Positions 41,106 to 49,183 of a DNA stretch of 64,000 nucleotides are shown one piece after another. The stretch's first letter is position 1, and every line of letters starts with the position of its first letter. The translations under genes were made by a program, and so were the position numbers. The DNA lies in assembly GCA_937981555.1 (NCBI GenBank), contig CALJOK010000026.1, forward strand, positions 62,001 to 126,000, given 5' to 3'. The notes beneath the pieces are model-generated. The model had not been told where the DNA came from and made no database searches. It worked only from the letters and a program-made list of their open reading frames with translations. Source of the DNA: an uncultured Saprospiraceae bacterium. GTDB taxonomy: Bacteria; Bacteroidota; Bacteroidia; Chitinophagales; Saprospiraceae.

Positions 41106-41765
41106 TTACTGCTCAAATGCAAATTGAATAATATTAGCTCCCATTCGCAACGCCAATCTTCGAGTTTCCGCTGGATCTTTGTGCACATCCTGATCTTCCC
41201 AACCATCTCCCAAGTCTGATTCAAAAGAATAGAAAGTAACTAATCGACCTTCATAAACCAATCCAAATCCTTGCGCAGGTTTGTCATCATGCTTATGAAT
41301 TTTAGGTAAGCCATTTTTAAATTCAAATTTTTGATGATAAATCGGATGCTCAAAAGGTAACTCCACAAACTCTAATTCTGGAAAAACTTTTTTCATCGCA
41401 GTTCTCACATATGGATCCATTCCATAATTATCATCAATATGCAAAAATCCGCCAGCCAATAAATAGTTACGCAAATTATCTGCCTCTGCATCTGAAAAAA
41501 CGACATTTCCATGCCCTGTCATATGCAGAAATGAATAATTAAAAAGTTCTGCACTTCCGACTTCTACTGTTCCATAATCGTTATCAAAATTGGTCTTTAA
41601 TTCTTTGTTGCAAAAGTCCGCTAAGTTGGGCAACGCAGTTGGATTCGAATACCAATCTCCTCCCCCATTGTATTTTAGCAATCCCATTTTCAAGCTAGGC
41701 TTTTCCACATTTGCTGCGAAGGCAAAACAGAAGATAATTGGTAGTAGGAATAATATTTTTTTCAT
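41106..41765 (-). CDS. DUF4159 domain secreted protein
   Basis: 219 residues from ATG 41765 (signal peptide MKKILFLLPIIFCFAFAANV). An ATG 17 codons upstream would put a basic leader ahead of the signal. The DUF4159 pattern is present: LKYNGGGDWYSNPTALPNLADFC, SFLHMTGHGNVVFSDAEADNLRNYLLAGGFLHIDDNYGMD, FELPFEHPIYH-type segment and FGLVYEGRLVTFY. The fold resembles a glutamine-amidotransferase-like domain (family knowledge); the role is unknown. Same strand as the DUF5713 gene, 44 nt apart. Confidence 0.85.
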   Translation of the reverse strand: MKKILFLLPIIFCFAFAANVEKPSLKMGLLKYNGGGDWYSNPTALPNLADFCNKELKTNFDNDYGTVEVGSAELFNYSFLHMTGHGNVVFSDAEADNLRNYLLAGGFLHIDDNYGMDPYVRTAMKKVFPELEFVELPFEHPIYHQKFEFKNGLPKIHKHDDKPAQGFGLVYEGRLVTFYSFESDLGDGWEDQDVHKDPAETRRLALRMGANIIQFAFEQ

Positions 41766-41809
41766 GTTATTTTTTTTTAAACTCGTTTTTTTGGAAGATA
41801 GAAAATAGT

Positions 41810-42160
41810 TTACCATTCTCTAGTTTCAATTAATTCTTCTCCATCAGCATTATCAAAACCATAATTCAATGCGATAGTTTCAAAATCTTCAGCGATAATT
41901 TCTCTTGCAACTGTTTCTATCTCGCTGTCATTATCATTAAATTCTTCATCTAACTCATTAAACTTTTCAGTCGCAGCATGAGTTAATTTATACAACTCTT
42001 CTAAATTATTTGGTGGCTTATTTTCAATTTGCAAACAAAGCTCCACCAATATTCTTTTTCCTTTGTCAACTATCGAATCAGGAAAATATGAATCTGAATA
42101 CATTCCTTCCAAAAATGGATGTTTGCTTAATTTTTCGTTTTTAATATCACTTTGTGTCAT
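41810..42160 (-). CDS. DUF5713 family protein
   Basis: 116 residues that match the DUF5713 pattern as I recall it: EGMYSDSYFPDSIVDKGKRILVELC, ELYKLTHAATEKFNELDEEF, SEIETVAREIIAEDFETIALNYGF and a final ELIETREW. All-helical, cytoplasmic, function unknown. A 51-residue gene ends 5 nt upstream on the same strand, so the two are co-transcribed and probably translationally coupled. Confidence 0.82.
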   Translation of the reverse strand: MTQSDIKNEKLSKHPFLEGMYSDSYFPDSIVDKGKRILVELCLQIENKPPNNLEELYKLTHAATEKFNELDEEFNDNDSEIETVAREIIAEDFETIALNYGFDNADGEELIETREW

Positions 42161-42165
42161 TATTA

Positions 42166-42321
42166 TTATTTTTGATTTTTTAAATTATCTAACCAAAAAA
42201 TCATTTTTCCACCCTCGGCTCTTCTTTCAAAAGTATTTAAAATGCTTTCGAAATCTGGTGATTCTTTCATGATTTCTTGACGAATAGCACCAGGAAGATT
42301 ATGTATAAGATCACTCAACAT
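42166..42321 (-). CDS. Short gene upstream of DUF5713, 51 aa
   Basis: ATG at 42321, TAA at 42166-42168, followed after 5 nt by the DUF5713 start. The protein reads MLSDLIHNLPGAIRQEIMKE, then SPDFESILNTFERRAEGGKM, then IFWLDNLKNQK. This is a balanced, helix-prone composition that looks like real protein. No family recognised. Context suggests a partner of the DUF5713 protein. Confidence 0.65.
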   Translation of the reverse strand: MLSDLIHNLPGAIRQEIMKESPDFESILNTFERRAEGGKMIFWLDNLKNQK

Positions 42322-42476
42322 ATATATTTTAGAATTCTTTATGGAATACGCTTCTTCTCTTACTTTCTAACAACGCAATATTCAAAGCCCTAAAAATTAA
42401 ATTAATTTGGTTTTCGTTTTTCATTCTTCTTTTATTCTTCTCAAAAAATACTTTCTTATTTTTAATAAAAATCTAT

Positions 42477-42893
42477 TCAAAACACTTCTATCTCCCCATT
42501 CCTTGAAACCAAATATTCAATCAATCCTTCCTTATCAGCTGGAGCAATTGATAATGATGATCCTAAGTTGTAAATGATGTCAATTTTATCAGAAGACCAA
42601 GTTCCATGATTAATCATGCTAGTTGATTTCCTCTTTATCCTTTTGATTTTGTCAACTGGTACTTTCCACTTTATCATACCACATTGATGCGTCAAAAGAT
42701 TATTTTCAACCAACGTAAATGTATTCACATACATCCAAAAAATTAATCCAAAAGATGCTGCCAAAATAATATGAACAATCCATGGAATTTCTTTTTCTGA
42801 AGGAATTAAATAAACCATGCTCAGTACAACTGCCAATGTTCCAGCTAAAAAATAAATAACCCAAGCATCTTTTTTTGATTCAAACCTTTTCAT
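42477..42893 (-). CDS. Membrane protein with bacterial PH-like domain
   Basis: 138 residues. Two membrane helices (~12-30 and ~38-56, WVIYFLAGTLAVVLSMVYL and WIVHIILAASFGLIFWMYV) precede a small PH-like domain (LVENNLLTHQCGMIKWKVPVDKIKRIKRKST ... IDIIYNLGSSLSIAPADKEGLIEYL). This matches the DUF1200/bPH type. It probably sits in the inner membrane with the PH part cytoplasmic; role unknown. The rsmE stop lies 2 nt upstream of its start, so the two genes are in one operon. Confidence 0.8.
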   Translation of the reverse strand: MKRFESKKDAWVIYFLAGTLAVVLSMVYLIPSEKEIPWIVHIILAASFGLIFWMYVNTFTLVENNLLTHQCGMIKWKVPVDKIKRIKRKSTSMINHGTWSSDKIDIIYNLGSSLSIAPADKEGLIEYLVSRNGEIEVF

Positions 42894-42895
42894 TG

Positions 42896-43597
42896 CTATT
42901 CATCAATGGCTAAATTAATAATATGACAAGCTGCAATTCCCGCTGTCTCCGTTCGCAATCGACTCGTTCCCAAACTGATTCCTTGATACCCATTTTCCAA
43001 AGCTAACTTAACTTCTTTTGGGGAAAAATCTCCTTCGGGACCAATCAGAATAGTAACGTTTTCTGCTGTAGAATATTCTTTTTTCAAATGATTCAAAGCA
43101 TCATCATTGCAATAAGCGATGTATTTGATGTCTTCATTACTTTGTTTGATAAAATCCTGATAATCAGTCAATTCGTTTAATTTTGGCAAATATGCTTTGA
43201 GCGATTGTTTCATCGCAGACATCGTAATTTTTTCTAATCGATCTGTTCTAATTCTTTTCCTTTCAGATCGATCGCACAAAATTGGCGTGATTTCATCAAT
43301 ACCAATTTCCGTCGCTTTTTCCAAAAACCATTCAAGTCGAGCGATATTTTTAGTAGGTGCAATCGCAATGTGCAATTTCACCTTTCGTTCATTATACGAA
43401 GGGTTGTGTTCAAGGATACTTAGCAAACATTGTTTTTTGGGCATCTCCGTAATCTCCCCTTTGTACATCCCTCCGTCTCCATCAACGAAGTGCAGAACAT
43501 CTCCTATTTTTTTTCGTAAAACTTGAATATGGCGCGCCTCTTCCGCTTCGAAAGTGGCGATATTTCCCGTGATATTTTTTGTAAAAAAAAGCTGCAT
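42896..43597 (-). CDS. rsmE: 16S rRNA (uracil-1498-N3)-methyltransferase
   Basis: Methylates U1498 of 16S rRNA in the 30S subunit using S-adenosylmethionine. 233 residues, normal length. An N-terminal PUA-like domain (ARHIQVLRKKIGDVLHFVDGDGG) precedes the SPOUT methyltransferase domain: KATEIGIDEITPILCDRSE, then KQSLKAYLPKL, ILIGPEGDFSPKEV (knotted SAM site) and ISLGTSRLRTETAGI. It heads a two-gene operon with the PH-domain protein. A long palindrome lies between its start and the divergent rseP promoter. Confidence 0.95.
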   Translation of the reverse strand: MQLFFTKNITGNIATFEAEEARHIQVLRKKIGDVLHFVDGDGGMYKGEITEMPKKQCLLSILEHNPSYNERKVKLHIAIAPTKNIARLEWFLEKATEIGIDEITPILCDRSERKRIRTDRLEKITMSAMKQSLKAYLPKLNELTDYQDFIKQSNEDIKYIAYCNDDALNHLKKEYSTAENVTILIGPEGDFSPKEVKLALENGYQGISLGTSRLRTETAGIAACHIINLAIDE

Positions 43598-43666
43598 ATA
43601 TTTTCGTGATTATCGATTCCAGGCGACAATATTATTTTGTGATATTAAATTATGTCAGTTATTTTC

Positions 43667-43769
43667 AGACGCTGAATTTTTAAGACTTTTTATGTTTAGT
43701 TTTTTGTAAACAAAAAACATCATAATAGATAAAGTGGACAAACATAAAAGTCTTAAAAAGTCAGCGTCT
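43667..43769. repeat. ~100-bp palindrome upstream of rsmE and rseP
   Basis: Arms of ~31 nt (43667-43697, starting AGACGCTGAATTTTTAAGAC, and 43740-43769) with two mismatches or indels. The 42-nt loop contains a further hairpin GTTTTTTG/CAAAAAAC (~43699-43718). It lies in the ~350-base divergent gap 43598-43946, left of the rseP promoter. Confidence 0.9.
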
Positions 43770-43829
43770 AAACAATCTTGCGAAACAATATTAATTAAAA
43801 ATGATTAAAAATCAACTCGTATAATAAAC

Positions 43830-43860
43830 TTTGAAACTCCTAATGTAAATAGTACTTTTG
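43830..43860 (+). promoter_or_regulatory. Consensus promoter for rseP-hscB
   Basis: TTTG (43830-43833), 19 nt, TACTTTTG (43853-43860): a full match to the Bacteroidota housekeeping promoter. The untranslated leader would be ~80 nt. Confidence 0.8.
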
Positions 43861-43946
43861 CACTCGTTTTAAAACATATTTACAAAAGAATCTGTTTAAT
43901 AGCGTAAAGTAAATCAGAAATTTTCAATAAAAATAAAAAAATATAA

Positions 43947-45284
43947 ATGGGTACATTGGTAATGGTAGGACAACTGATTTTGAGTTTGTCCATTTTAATT
44001 GTGCTTCACGAGGGCGGGCATTTCGTACCTGCAAAATTATTTGGAACAAGAGTAGAGAAATTTTATCTCTTTTTTGATCCTTATTTCTCTCTTTTCAAAT
44101 TTACCAAAGGCGGAACAGAATATGGAATTGGTTGGCTACCATTAGGTGGTTATGTAAAAATTTCGGGGATGATTGACGAAAGTTTTGATACAGAGCAATT
44201 GGAACAAGAACCTCAACCGTGGGAATTTCGAAGTAAAACAGCTGTGCAAAGATTGATCATTATGATGGGTGGAGTAACGGTTAATTTCGTTTTGGGTTTG
44301 ATCATTTTTGTTGGAATCCTTTACACTTGGGGCGAAGAATATATTCCTAGAGAAAATGTAACTTATGGGATTCATGCAGATACGATTGGACTTTCACTAG
44401 GGTTATTGGATGGAGATAAAATTATGAAAATTGGGGAAGTTCCTTTTGAAAAAGTAAACCCTGGACTTTTTAGAAAAGAAATCATCATCAACCAAGCGAA
44501 GACTCTAGAAATCGAAAGAGCTGGTTCGACGCAAACTATTCAACTTCCTGAAGATGTATCTATGACTCTTGGAAACAAGGCTAATCGTCGATATGCTGTT
44601 TTTGAATTACAAACTCCTTTCATCGTTGTCGAAGCAACAAAAGGTAGACCTGCTGCAAAAGCTGGAATTCTTCCTGGCGATCAGGTGGTAGGAGTCAATG
44701 GTATAAAAACTCCATACTCTCATCAATTAGTTGATGAACTTGAAAATTTAAAAGGACAACAAATTACCCTTTCTGTTATTCGGAAGAATGAGACTAAAGA
44801 AATCAGTTTAAAAACAAATGAGAATGGAAAAATAGGAGTTGCATTTAAAAATCCTTTCGATGTACTCGGTACTAAAAAAATAGAATATGGTTTTGCGGAA
44901 TCTATTCCATTAGGTATCAAAAATGGCTGGGGTGCATTGACTGATCAAGCAAAAGCTATCGGTCAAATGATCTCAGGTAAATTGGCTGCTAAAGATAATT
45001 TAGGAAGTGTATTTTCTATTGCTCAGGCTTATGGGCCAATTTGGGATTGGAAAAAATTCTGGACTTTGACAGGAACACTTTCTTTGATTTTAGCCTTTAT
45101 GAATTTATTGCCGATTCCTGCTTTGGATGGTGGTCATGTAATGTTTTTATTGTACGAAGTCATCAGCGGCCGAAAACCAAATGATAAATTCATGGAATAC
45201 GCAACGATTGCAGGCTTTCTCTTTTTAGTCATTTTGATGATTTCAATTTTAGGATTGGATATTTGGAATGTGTTTATTCGATAA
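43947..45284 (+). CDS. rseP: RseP-type site-2 zinc metalloprotease
   Basis: 445 residues. An intramembrane protease that makes the second cut in regulated proteolysis of membrane-bound regulators such as anti-sigma factors. The first membrane helix carries zinc motif HEGGH (21-25). Membrane helices surround a periplasmic region with PDZ domain(s) (~205-290, GRPAAKAGILPGDQVVGVNG). The third zinc ligand is in LLPIPALDGGHVM near residue 397. hscB follows 13 nt downstream, then tRNA-Leu. The presence of two ECF sigma factors with membrane partners in the window gives it plausible substrates (inference). Confidence 0.94.
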   Translation: MGTLVMVGQLILSLSILIVLHEGGHFVPAKLFGTRVEKFYLFFDPYFSLFKFTKGGTEYGIGWLPLGGYVKISGMIDESFDTEQLEQEPQPWEFRSKTAVQRLIIMMGGVTVNFVLGLIIFVGILYTWGEEYIPRENVTYGIHADTIGLSLGLLDGDKIMKIGEVPFEKVNPGLFRKEIIINQAKTLEIERAGSTQTIQLPEDVSMTLGNKANRRYAVFELQTPFIVVEATKGRPAAKAGILPGDQVVGVNGIKTPYSHQLVDELENLKGQQITLSVIRKNETKEISLKTNENGKIGVAFKNPFDVLGTKKIEYGFAESIPLGIKNGWGALTDQAKAIGQMISGKLAAKDNLGSVFSIAQAYGPIWDWKKFWTLTGTLSLILAFMNLLPIPALDGGHVMFLLYEVISGRKPNDKFMEYATIAGFLFLVILMISILGLDIWNVFIR

Positions 45285-45297
45285 AATATTTTGAGAA

Positions 45298-45822
45298 ATG
45301 AATTACTTTGAATTTTTCGAAATACCCGTCAATTTTAAATTGGACGAAGCGGAATTGAAAAGAACTTTTTACGCTAATAGTAAAAAGTATCATCCTGACT
45401 TTTTCACCTTGGAATCTGAGGAGAAACAAATGGAAGTGCTTGAACTTTCAACGCTAAATAACAATGCGTATAAAACGCTTTCGAATTTTGATAAAAGGAT
45501 GAAATATATCCTTGACTTAAAAGAGATTTTAGGTGAGGAAGGAAAAAATAAAATTCCACAAGAATTCCTCATGGAGATGATGGACATCAATGAGAATCTG
45601 ATGGAGTTGGAATTTGATTTTGATCAAAGCAATTTTGATAAAGTTCAAACTGATCTAAAATCATTGGAAACTAATCTCCTCGAAGAAGTAACTCCTTTTA
45701 TTGAAAATTACGATGATACTGCTCCAAAAGAGGAGGAATTAAACGCAATCAAAAATTATTTTTTGAAAAAGCGTTATTTATTGCGAATTAAAGAAAATTT
45801 GAATAAATTTGCGTCGCTTTAG
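45298..45822 (+). CDS. hscB: Fe-S cluster co-chaperone HscB
   Basis: 174 residues. An N-terminal J-domain with HPD at 32-34 (KKYHPDFFTLESEE) stimulates the HscA ATPase. The C-terminal helical domain (EFLMEMMDINENLMELEFD, FLKKRYLLRIKENLNKF) binds the IscU scaffold. Role: transfer of iron-sulfur clusters to target proteins. It lacks the N-terminal Cys zinc motif of the human form, as expected. Same transcript as rseP. hscA and isc genes are not in the window. Confidence 0.9.
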   Translation: MNYFEFFEIPVNFKLDEAELKRTFYANSKKYHPDFFTLESEEKQMEVLELSTLNNNAYKTLSNFDKRMKYILDLKEILGEEGKNKIPQEFLMEMMDINENLMELEFDFDQSNFDKVQTDLKSLETNLLEEVTPFIENYDDTAPKEEELNAIKNYFLKKRYLLRIKENLNKFASL

Positions 45823-45870
45823 GAAAAGGGGTAACCTTTTTCAGTCTACAATAAAGCGATTTGTACTCTT

Positions 45871-45952
45871 GCCCTTGTGGCGGAACTGGTAGACGCGCTG
45901 GATTCAAAATCCAGTTCCTTCGGGAGTGGGGGTTCGATTCCCCCCGGGGGTA
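45871..45952 (+). tRNA. tRNA-Leu (anticodon CAA)
   Basis: 82 nt. The acceptor stem GCCCTTG pairs with CGGGGGT (G1-U72 wobble). The D-arm has GGCGGAACTGGTAGACGC. The anticodon stem CTGGA/TCCAG has loop TTCAAAA, anticodon CAA at 45905-45907. The long variable arm (TCCTTCGGGA) is typical of class II tRNA-Leu. The T-arm is GGGGG-TTCGATT-CCCCC. The 3' CCA is not encoded. A terminator follows within 6 nt. Confidence 0.96.
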
Positions 45953-45957
45953 CAACT

Positions 45958-45992
45958 AAAAAGCTCGGTCATTTTGATCGGGCTTTTTTTAT
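45958..45992 (+). terminator. Terminator of the rseP-hscB-tRNA-Leu unit
   Basis: Stem AAGCTCGGTCA (45961-45971) with TGATCGGGCTT (45975-45985), two G-T pairs, loop TTT, then T residues to 45990. Confidence 0.85.
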
Positions 45993-46058
45993 TGAAAATA
46001 GAAAGCTAATCTAGACCGATACTCTTTAATTATACCATTCTGAAATCTATACAAATAA

Positions 46059-46979
46059 CTATCTCTCCATAAACCCAATCACCTCATTCTCCACTTTCTC
46101 CGATCTCAAATTATGACCACCTTCCCTAGTCTCAAAAAATCTTAAATCAGGAAGTGCACGTCTAATTTTATTTCCTTCCACCGAAGGCACGACAATATCA
46201 TCAGGGTTATACAATAAAAATCCTTCTGCATTAATTTGTTTAAAATGATCGACTAACGAAAAATGAGTTAATGGCTCATAATATATTTGGTCAATTTTAT
46301 TCTTAGTATCAGACAGCACCTGCTCTTCGATTCCCATGCATCTAGCATATTTTGTCATCAAAGCATCGCAATCAGAAAAAGTACACATCAGAACAACTTT
46401 TAATTTATCAAATTTAATTTTTGTCTCGCTCGCTGCAATTACTCCGACCAAACTCCCAACTGAGTGAGACACGATTCCGTGCCAATTTTCGCTAGCATAT
46501 AAAACAGTTTTGATGCATTGAATATAATCCGGAATGGAAAGTAAAAAACCTTTGGAGGTTCCTTGTGCAGGGGCATCTACGACTACCGCAGTAAATCCTT
46601 TCTCCACAATTTTTTCCACATAATTTCTCCACCTTGCACCATTGCTCGCCCATCCATGAATGAATAAAACCTTAGGTCCACTTCCGTAAGAATAGACATT
46701 GAATGTTTTATTTTGATAGGTAAAAACTTGCTTCGTTCCTTTTTGATAAAATTGCTCGTCCTTTCTCTTGACTCGTTTACGAATCGCTACGGACAACAAA
46801 CTCATAGTCAATTTGGAAGATAACAAAGGGGAAACTTTATGCAACTGATTAAGACCATTTGCTATTAAAGAAATCCCTTTGGGAAAAAACTTTTTCTTCA
46901 ATTCTCTATCCTGCGCCTTATCCAAATCTGAATCGGAAATGACAATTGAAGGCATCATTATTATATTTTCGTTTTTCAT
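46059..46979 (-). CDS. Alpha/beta hydrolase
   Basis: 306 residues. Oxyanion motif LFIHGWASNGARWRNY; nucleophile in IVSHSVGSLVG; acid in LYNPDDIVVP; catalytic His in REGGHNLRSE. The N-terminal ~90 residues are helical and amphipathic and may touch the membrane. The substrate is unknown; an ester or thioester lipid is plausible given the operon (inference). It overlaps the beta-barrel gene by 1 nt and is the last gene of the RND operon. Confidence 0.88.
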   Translation of the reverse strand: MKNENIIMMPSIVISDSDLDKAQDRELKKKFFPKGISLIANGLNQLHKVSPLLSSKLTMSLLSVAIRKRVKRKDEQFYQKGTKQVFTYQNKTFNVYSYGSGPKVLFIHGWASNGARWRNYVEKIVEKGFTAVVVDAPAQGTSKGFLLSIPDYIQCIKTVLYASENWHGIVSHSVGSLVGVIAASETKIKFDKLKVVLMCTFSDCDALMTKYARCMGIEEQVLSDTKNKIDQIYYEPLTHFSLVDHFKQINAEGFLLYNPDDIVVPSVEGNKIRRALPDLRFFETREGGHNLRSEKVENEVIGFMER

Positions 46980-48256
46980 TATAAGTGATATTTCATGGTT
47001 AAAAAGAGTCTAGAATTATCTTGATAATACCCAAAAAAGTGATTGGATTGACCAAATAGAAAACCGGTTTGACAAGACAAATGGAATTTTTCAGTCATTT
47101 TGTAAGTCAGCGAAGTGCTGATGTTTTGGCTAAAAGATGAAAGGTTGGAAACCGAACGCAACGATGCTTTCCAGGCATAATTAAATTGATAAGAAAAATC
47201 CATTAGCAAAGCATGATCAAGTACATGATCCAAATCGTTAACAGTATATTCCACCTCATCATTAGTGAAGTTTTTTAAATACTGAATCAATACTTTTAAT
47301 TGCTTCTCTGGGTTTTCAAAAATAAAAACACGGTCTATACCAACAGTAAAACCCCAGTAATTATCAGGCGTTAATATCGCTAATTCATCTAGTCGCTGGT
47401 TATTGATAAAAGATACTTCCGACCAAAGACTGTATTCTCCCAACAGTTTTGAAAAAGCGATAGAAGCAATATTTAATCGATGATACCTTAAATTCAAATC
47501 ATAAGAAATTACTTTTTCAGTCAAGTTAGGAGCCGACAATTGTGGTACTCTTTGAGGAATATCATTTGTGCCGCTATAGCCATTAAAAGTGATTTCGAAG
47601 TCATCATTTTCATAACTAATATTTGCTCCATAACTTACTGAAGAGCTAGGGTGTTGCTTATTTAGCTCATTGAATTCGGCGGTAAATACTAAATCATTTG
47701 GTCCCTCGAAATTATGAGGAAGCCGAATCCATCTGTTGTTTTCAAAATATAATCTGGAGTAACTTTTTAATGGAATCACTCTGAATTGAAACTGCCATTT
47801 TTTTAAACTCAACTTAGTTTCTATTCCCCAACTTCCTAGTGCTTCGTCATCAGTTCGTAAGAAATCATAGTAGTCATAAACGTTGGCCATATCCATAACA
47901 CTTAATCCAGTTAGGTCGCCCCACTTGACAATTTGCTTTCCTATTTTTCCATAAAAATTATTTTTGTTAAATGCCACATAAGCTTGATTCAACCAAACTC
48001 GCCTTCGTTTCTTTTCATGGGGATTGACCACAGATCGCAAGGCAACGAATGTTTTTAATTTGGTTTTGTATCGTGCTTCAAATTCTTGCTGCGCACTTAT
48101 TTCAGGAATCGTTTTATTACTATTTTCAAGTGATTGGAAATAAAATCCGACCAAAGGTTGAAACTTTGTATGGTGCTTAAATTTCCAATCTTGTCCATTC
48201 ATGGAATGGTTTTGAAAAAATAAAAACAATACAATTACAAAAGGTATCCGTCCCAT
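46979..48256 (-). CDS. Predicted outer-membrane beta-barrel protein of the RND operon
   Basis: 425 residues. A signal peptide (~1-21, MGRIPFVIVLFLFFQNHSMNG) is followed by many amphipathic strands rich in Tyr, Phe, Trp and Asn (FYGKIGKQIVKWGDLTGLSVMD, LWSEVSFINNQR, WGFTVGIDRVFIFE). The last strand ends FLTMKYHL. The KIGKQIVKWGDLTG segment is reminiscent of DUF1302-type porins found beside RND/LolA-like genes (inference). It probably forms the outer-membrane step of this system. Two nt after the LolA-like gene; 1-nt overlap with the hydrolase. Confidence 0.72.
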   Translation of the reverse strand: MGRIPFVIVLFLFFQNHSMNGQDWKFKHHTKFQPLVGFYFQSLENSNKTIPEISAQQEFEARYKTKLKTFVALRSVVNPHEKKRRRVWLNQAYVAFNKNNFYGKIGKQIVKWGDLTGLSVMDMANVYDYYDFLRTDDEALGSWGIETKLSLKKWQFQFRVIPLKSYSRLYFENNRWIRLPHNFEGPNDLVFTAEFNELNKQHPSSSVSYGANISYENDDFEITFNGYSGTNDIPQRVPQLSAPNLTEKVISYDLNLRYHRLNIASIAFSKLLGEYSLWSEVSFINNQRLDELAILTPDNYWGFTVGIDRVFIFENPEKQLKVLIQYLKNFTNDEVEYTVNDLDHVLDHALLMDFSYQFNYAWKASLRSVSNLSSFSQNISTSLTYKMTEKFHLSCQTGFLFGQSNHFFGYYQDNSRLFLTMKYHL

Positions 48257-48258
48257 GA

Positions 48259-49059
48259 TTATAAAGTTTCAATGTATGATTTAGAAAAAATATTTTGATT
48301 AACTCCTTTATTAATCACAAAACCATCGTAGTAAACTTCCGTTCTATTCTTAGTCAACAAATTTTCTATTTGAATAAAATGAGCTTTATAAAAATTAGTG
48401 TCGCTAATTTTTATAATATCTTTTGCAGTCAACACTTTTTGTAGTTTATCTTTTTTGTTGTAGAAATGTGATTGCACCTGTAAAGAAGTTGCTTGGTCAA
48501 TCCAAAGAATACGTTTACTATATTGAGTTTTTGTTCCAGCTAAAGGAGTTGCAATTATTTTATAACAATCCTTTTGCATAACATTTTCTTCTCCAACCAA
48601 TTCATAATTATATTCCTCCATTGGTTCAGAAAGGTAGTTCGACAAGTCTTCATAAGTCATCTCCGTTCCCATAAAACGATCTCCTTTTTTGGAAGCAGAA
48701 ATTCGTTTCGCTTTTCGCAAAGCAGGTAAGTACAACCATTGGTCGTCAGCTTTTCCATCATGTTGAATCGTCAAACTAGACGTACCACTAATATCAGCGG
48801 GGCTGACAAATTTCAACAAGAAATTATAGGTGTTTGAAGAAGCATCTTTTTGTAAAATAAACTGTTCCAATGACCGCTCTTGAACTCTTCCTTTTTTACT
48901 GATATTTTTATAGGTAATCGTACTTTGTAAATCATCAATAGCAGAAGCTGTTTGGTATTTTTCGATAATTGAATTGGCCGTTTTGGTAGATTGTCCGTAA
49001 GTCAAAACAGTTCCTAAAAAGAAGAATAGGCAAATTGTAAACTTATTAAGTGAATTCAT
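48259..49059 (-). CDS. LolA-like outer-membrane lipoprotein-sorting protein
   Basis: 266 residues with a signal peptide (ending TVLTYGQ). It matches the LolA-like family next to MMPL-type RND pumps (PF17131): DDQWLYLPALRKAKRISASKKGDRFMGTEMTYEDL is diagnostic, followed by YKIIATPLAGTKTQYSKRILWIDQ. The fold is a half-barrel with a greasy groove that carries a lipid across the periplasm. Gene order is RND pump, this protein, beta-barrel, hydrolase, all leftward; the barrel starts 2 nt after its stop. Probable role: periplasmic lipid carrier from the RND protein to the outer membrane (inference). Confidence 0.88.
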   Translation of the reverse strand: MNSLNKFTICLFFFLGTVLTYGQSTKTANSIIEKYQTASAIDDLQSTITYKNISKKGRVQERSLEQFILQKDASSNTYNFLLKFVSPADISGTSSLTIQHDGKADDQWLYLPALRKAKRISASKKGDRFMGTEMTYEDLSNYLSEPMEEYNYELVGEENVMQKDCYKIIATPLAGTKTQYSKRILWIDQATSLQVQSHFYNKKDKLQKVLTAKDIIKISDTNFYKAHFIQIENLLTKNRTEVYYDGFVINKGVNQNIFSKSYIETL

Positions 49060-49183
49060 TTTTGTTCGTTTTTTTATTTTTTATAAAATGTAAAACTATT
49101 GTTATAATATTTTCTAGATTTTAAAACAAGGGCAACCCCAAAAGGAATTACCCTCACTAGCATACTTTATTTGTTCAAGTGGT

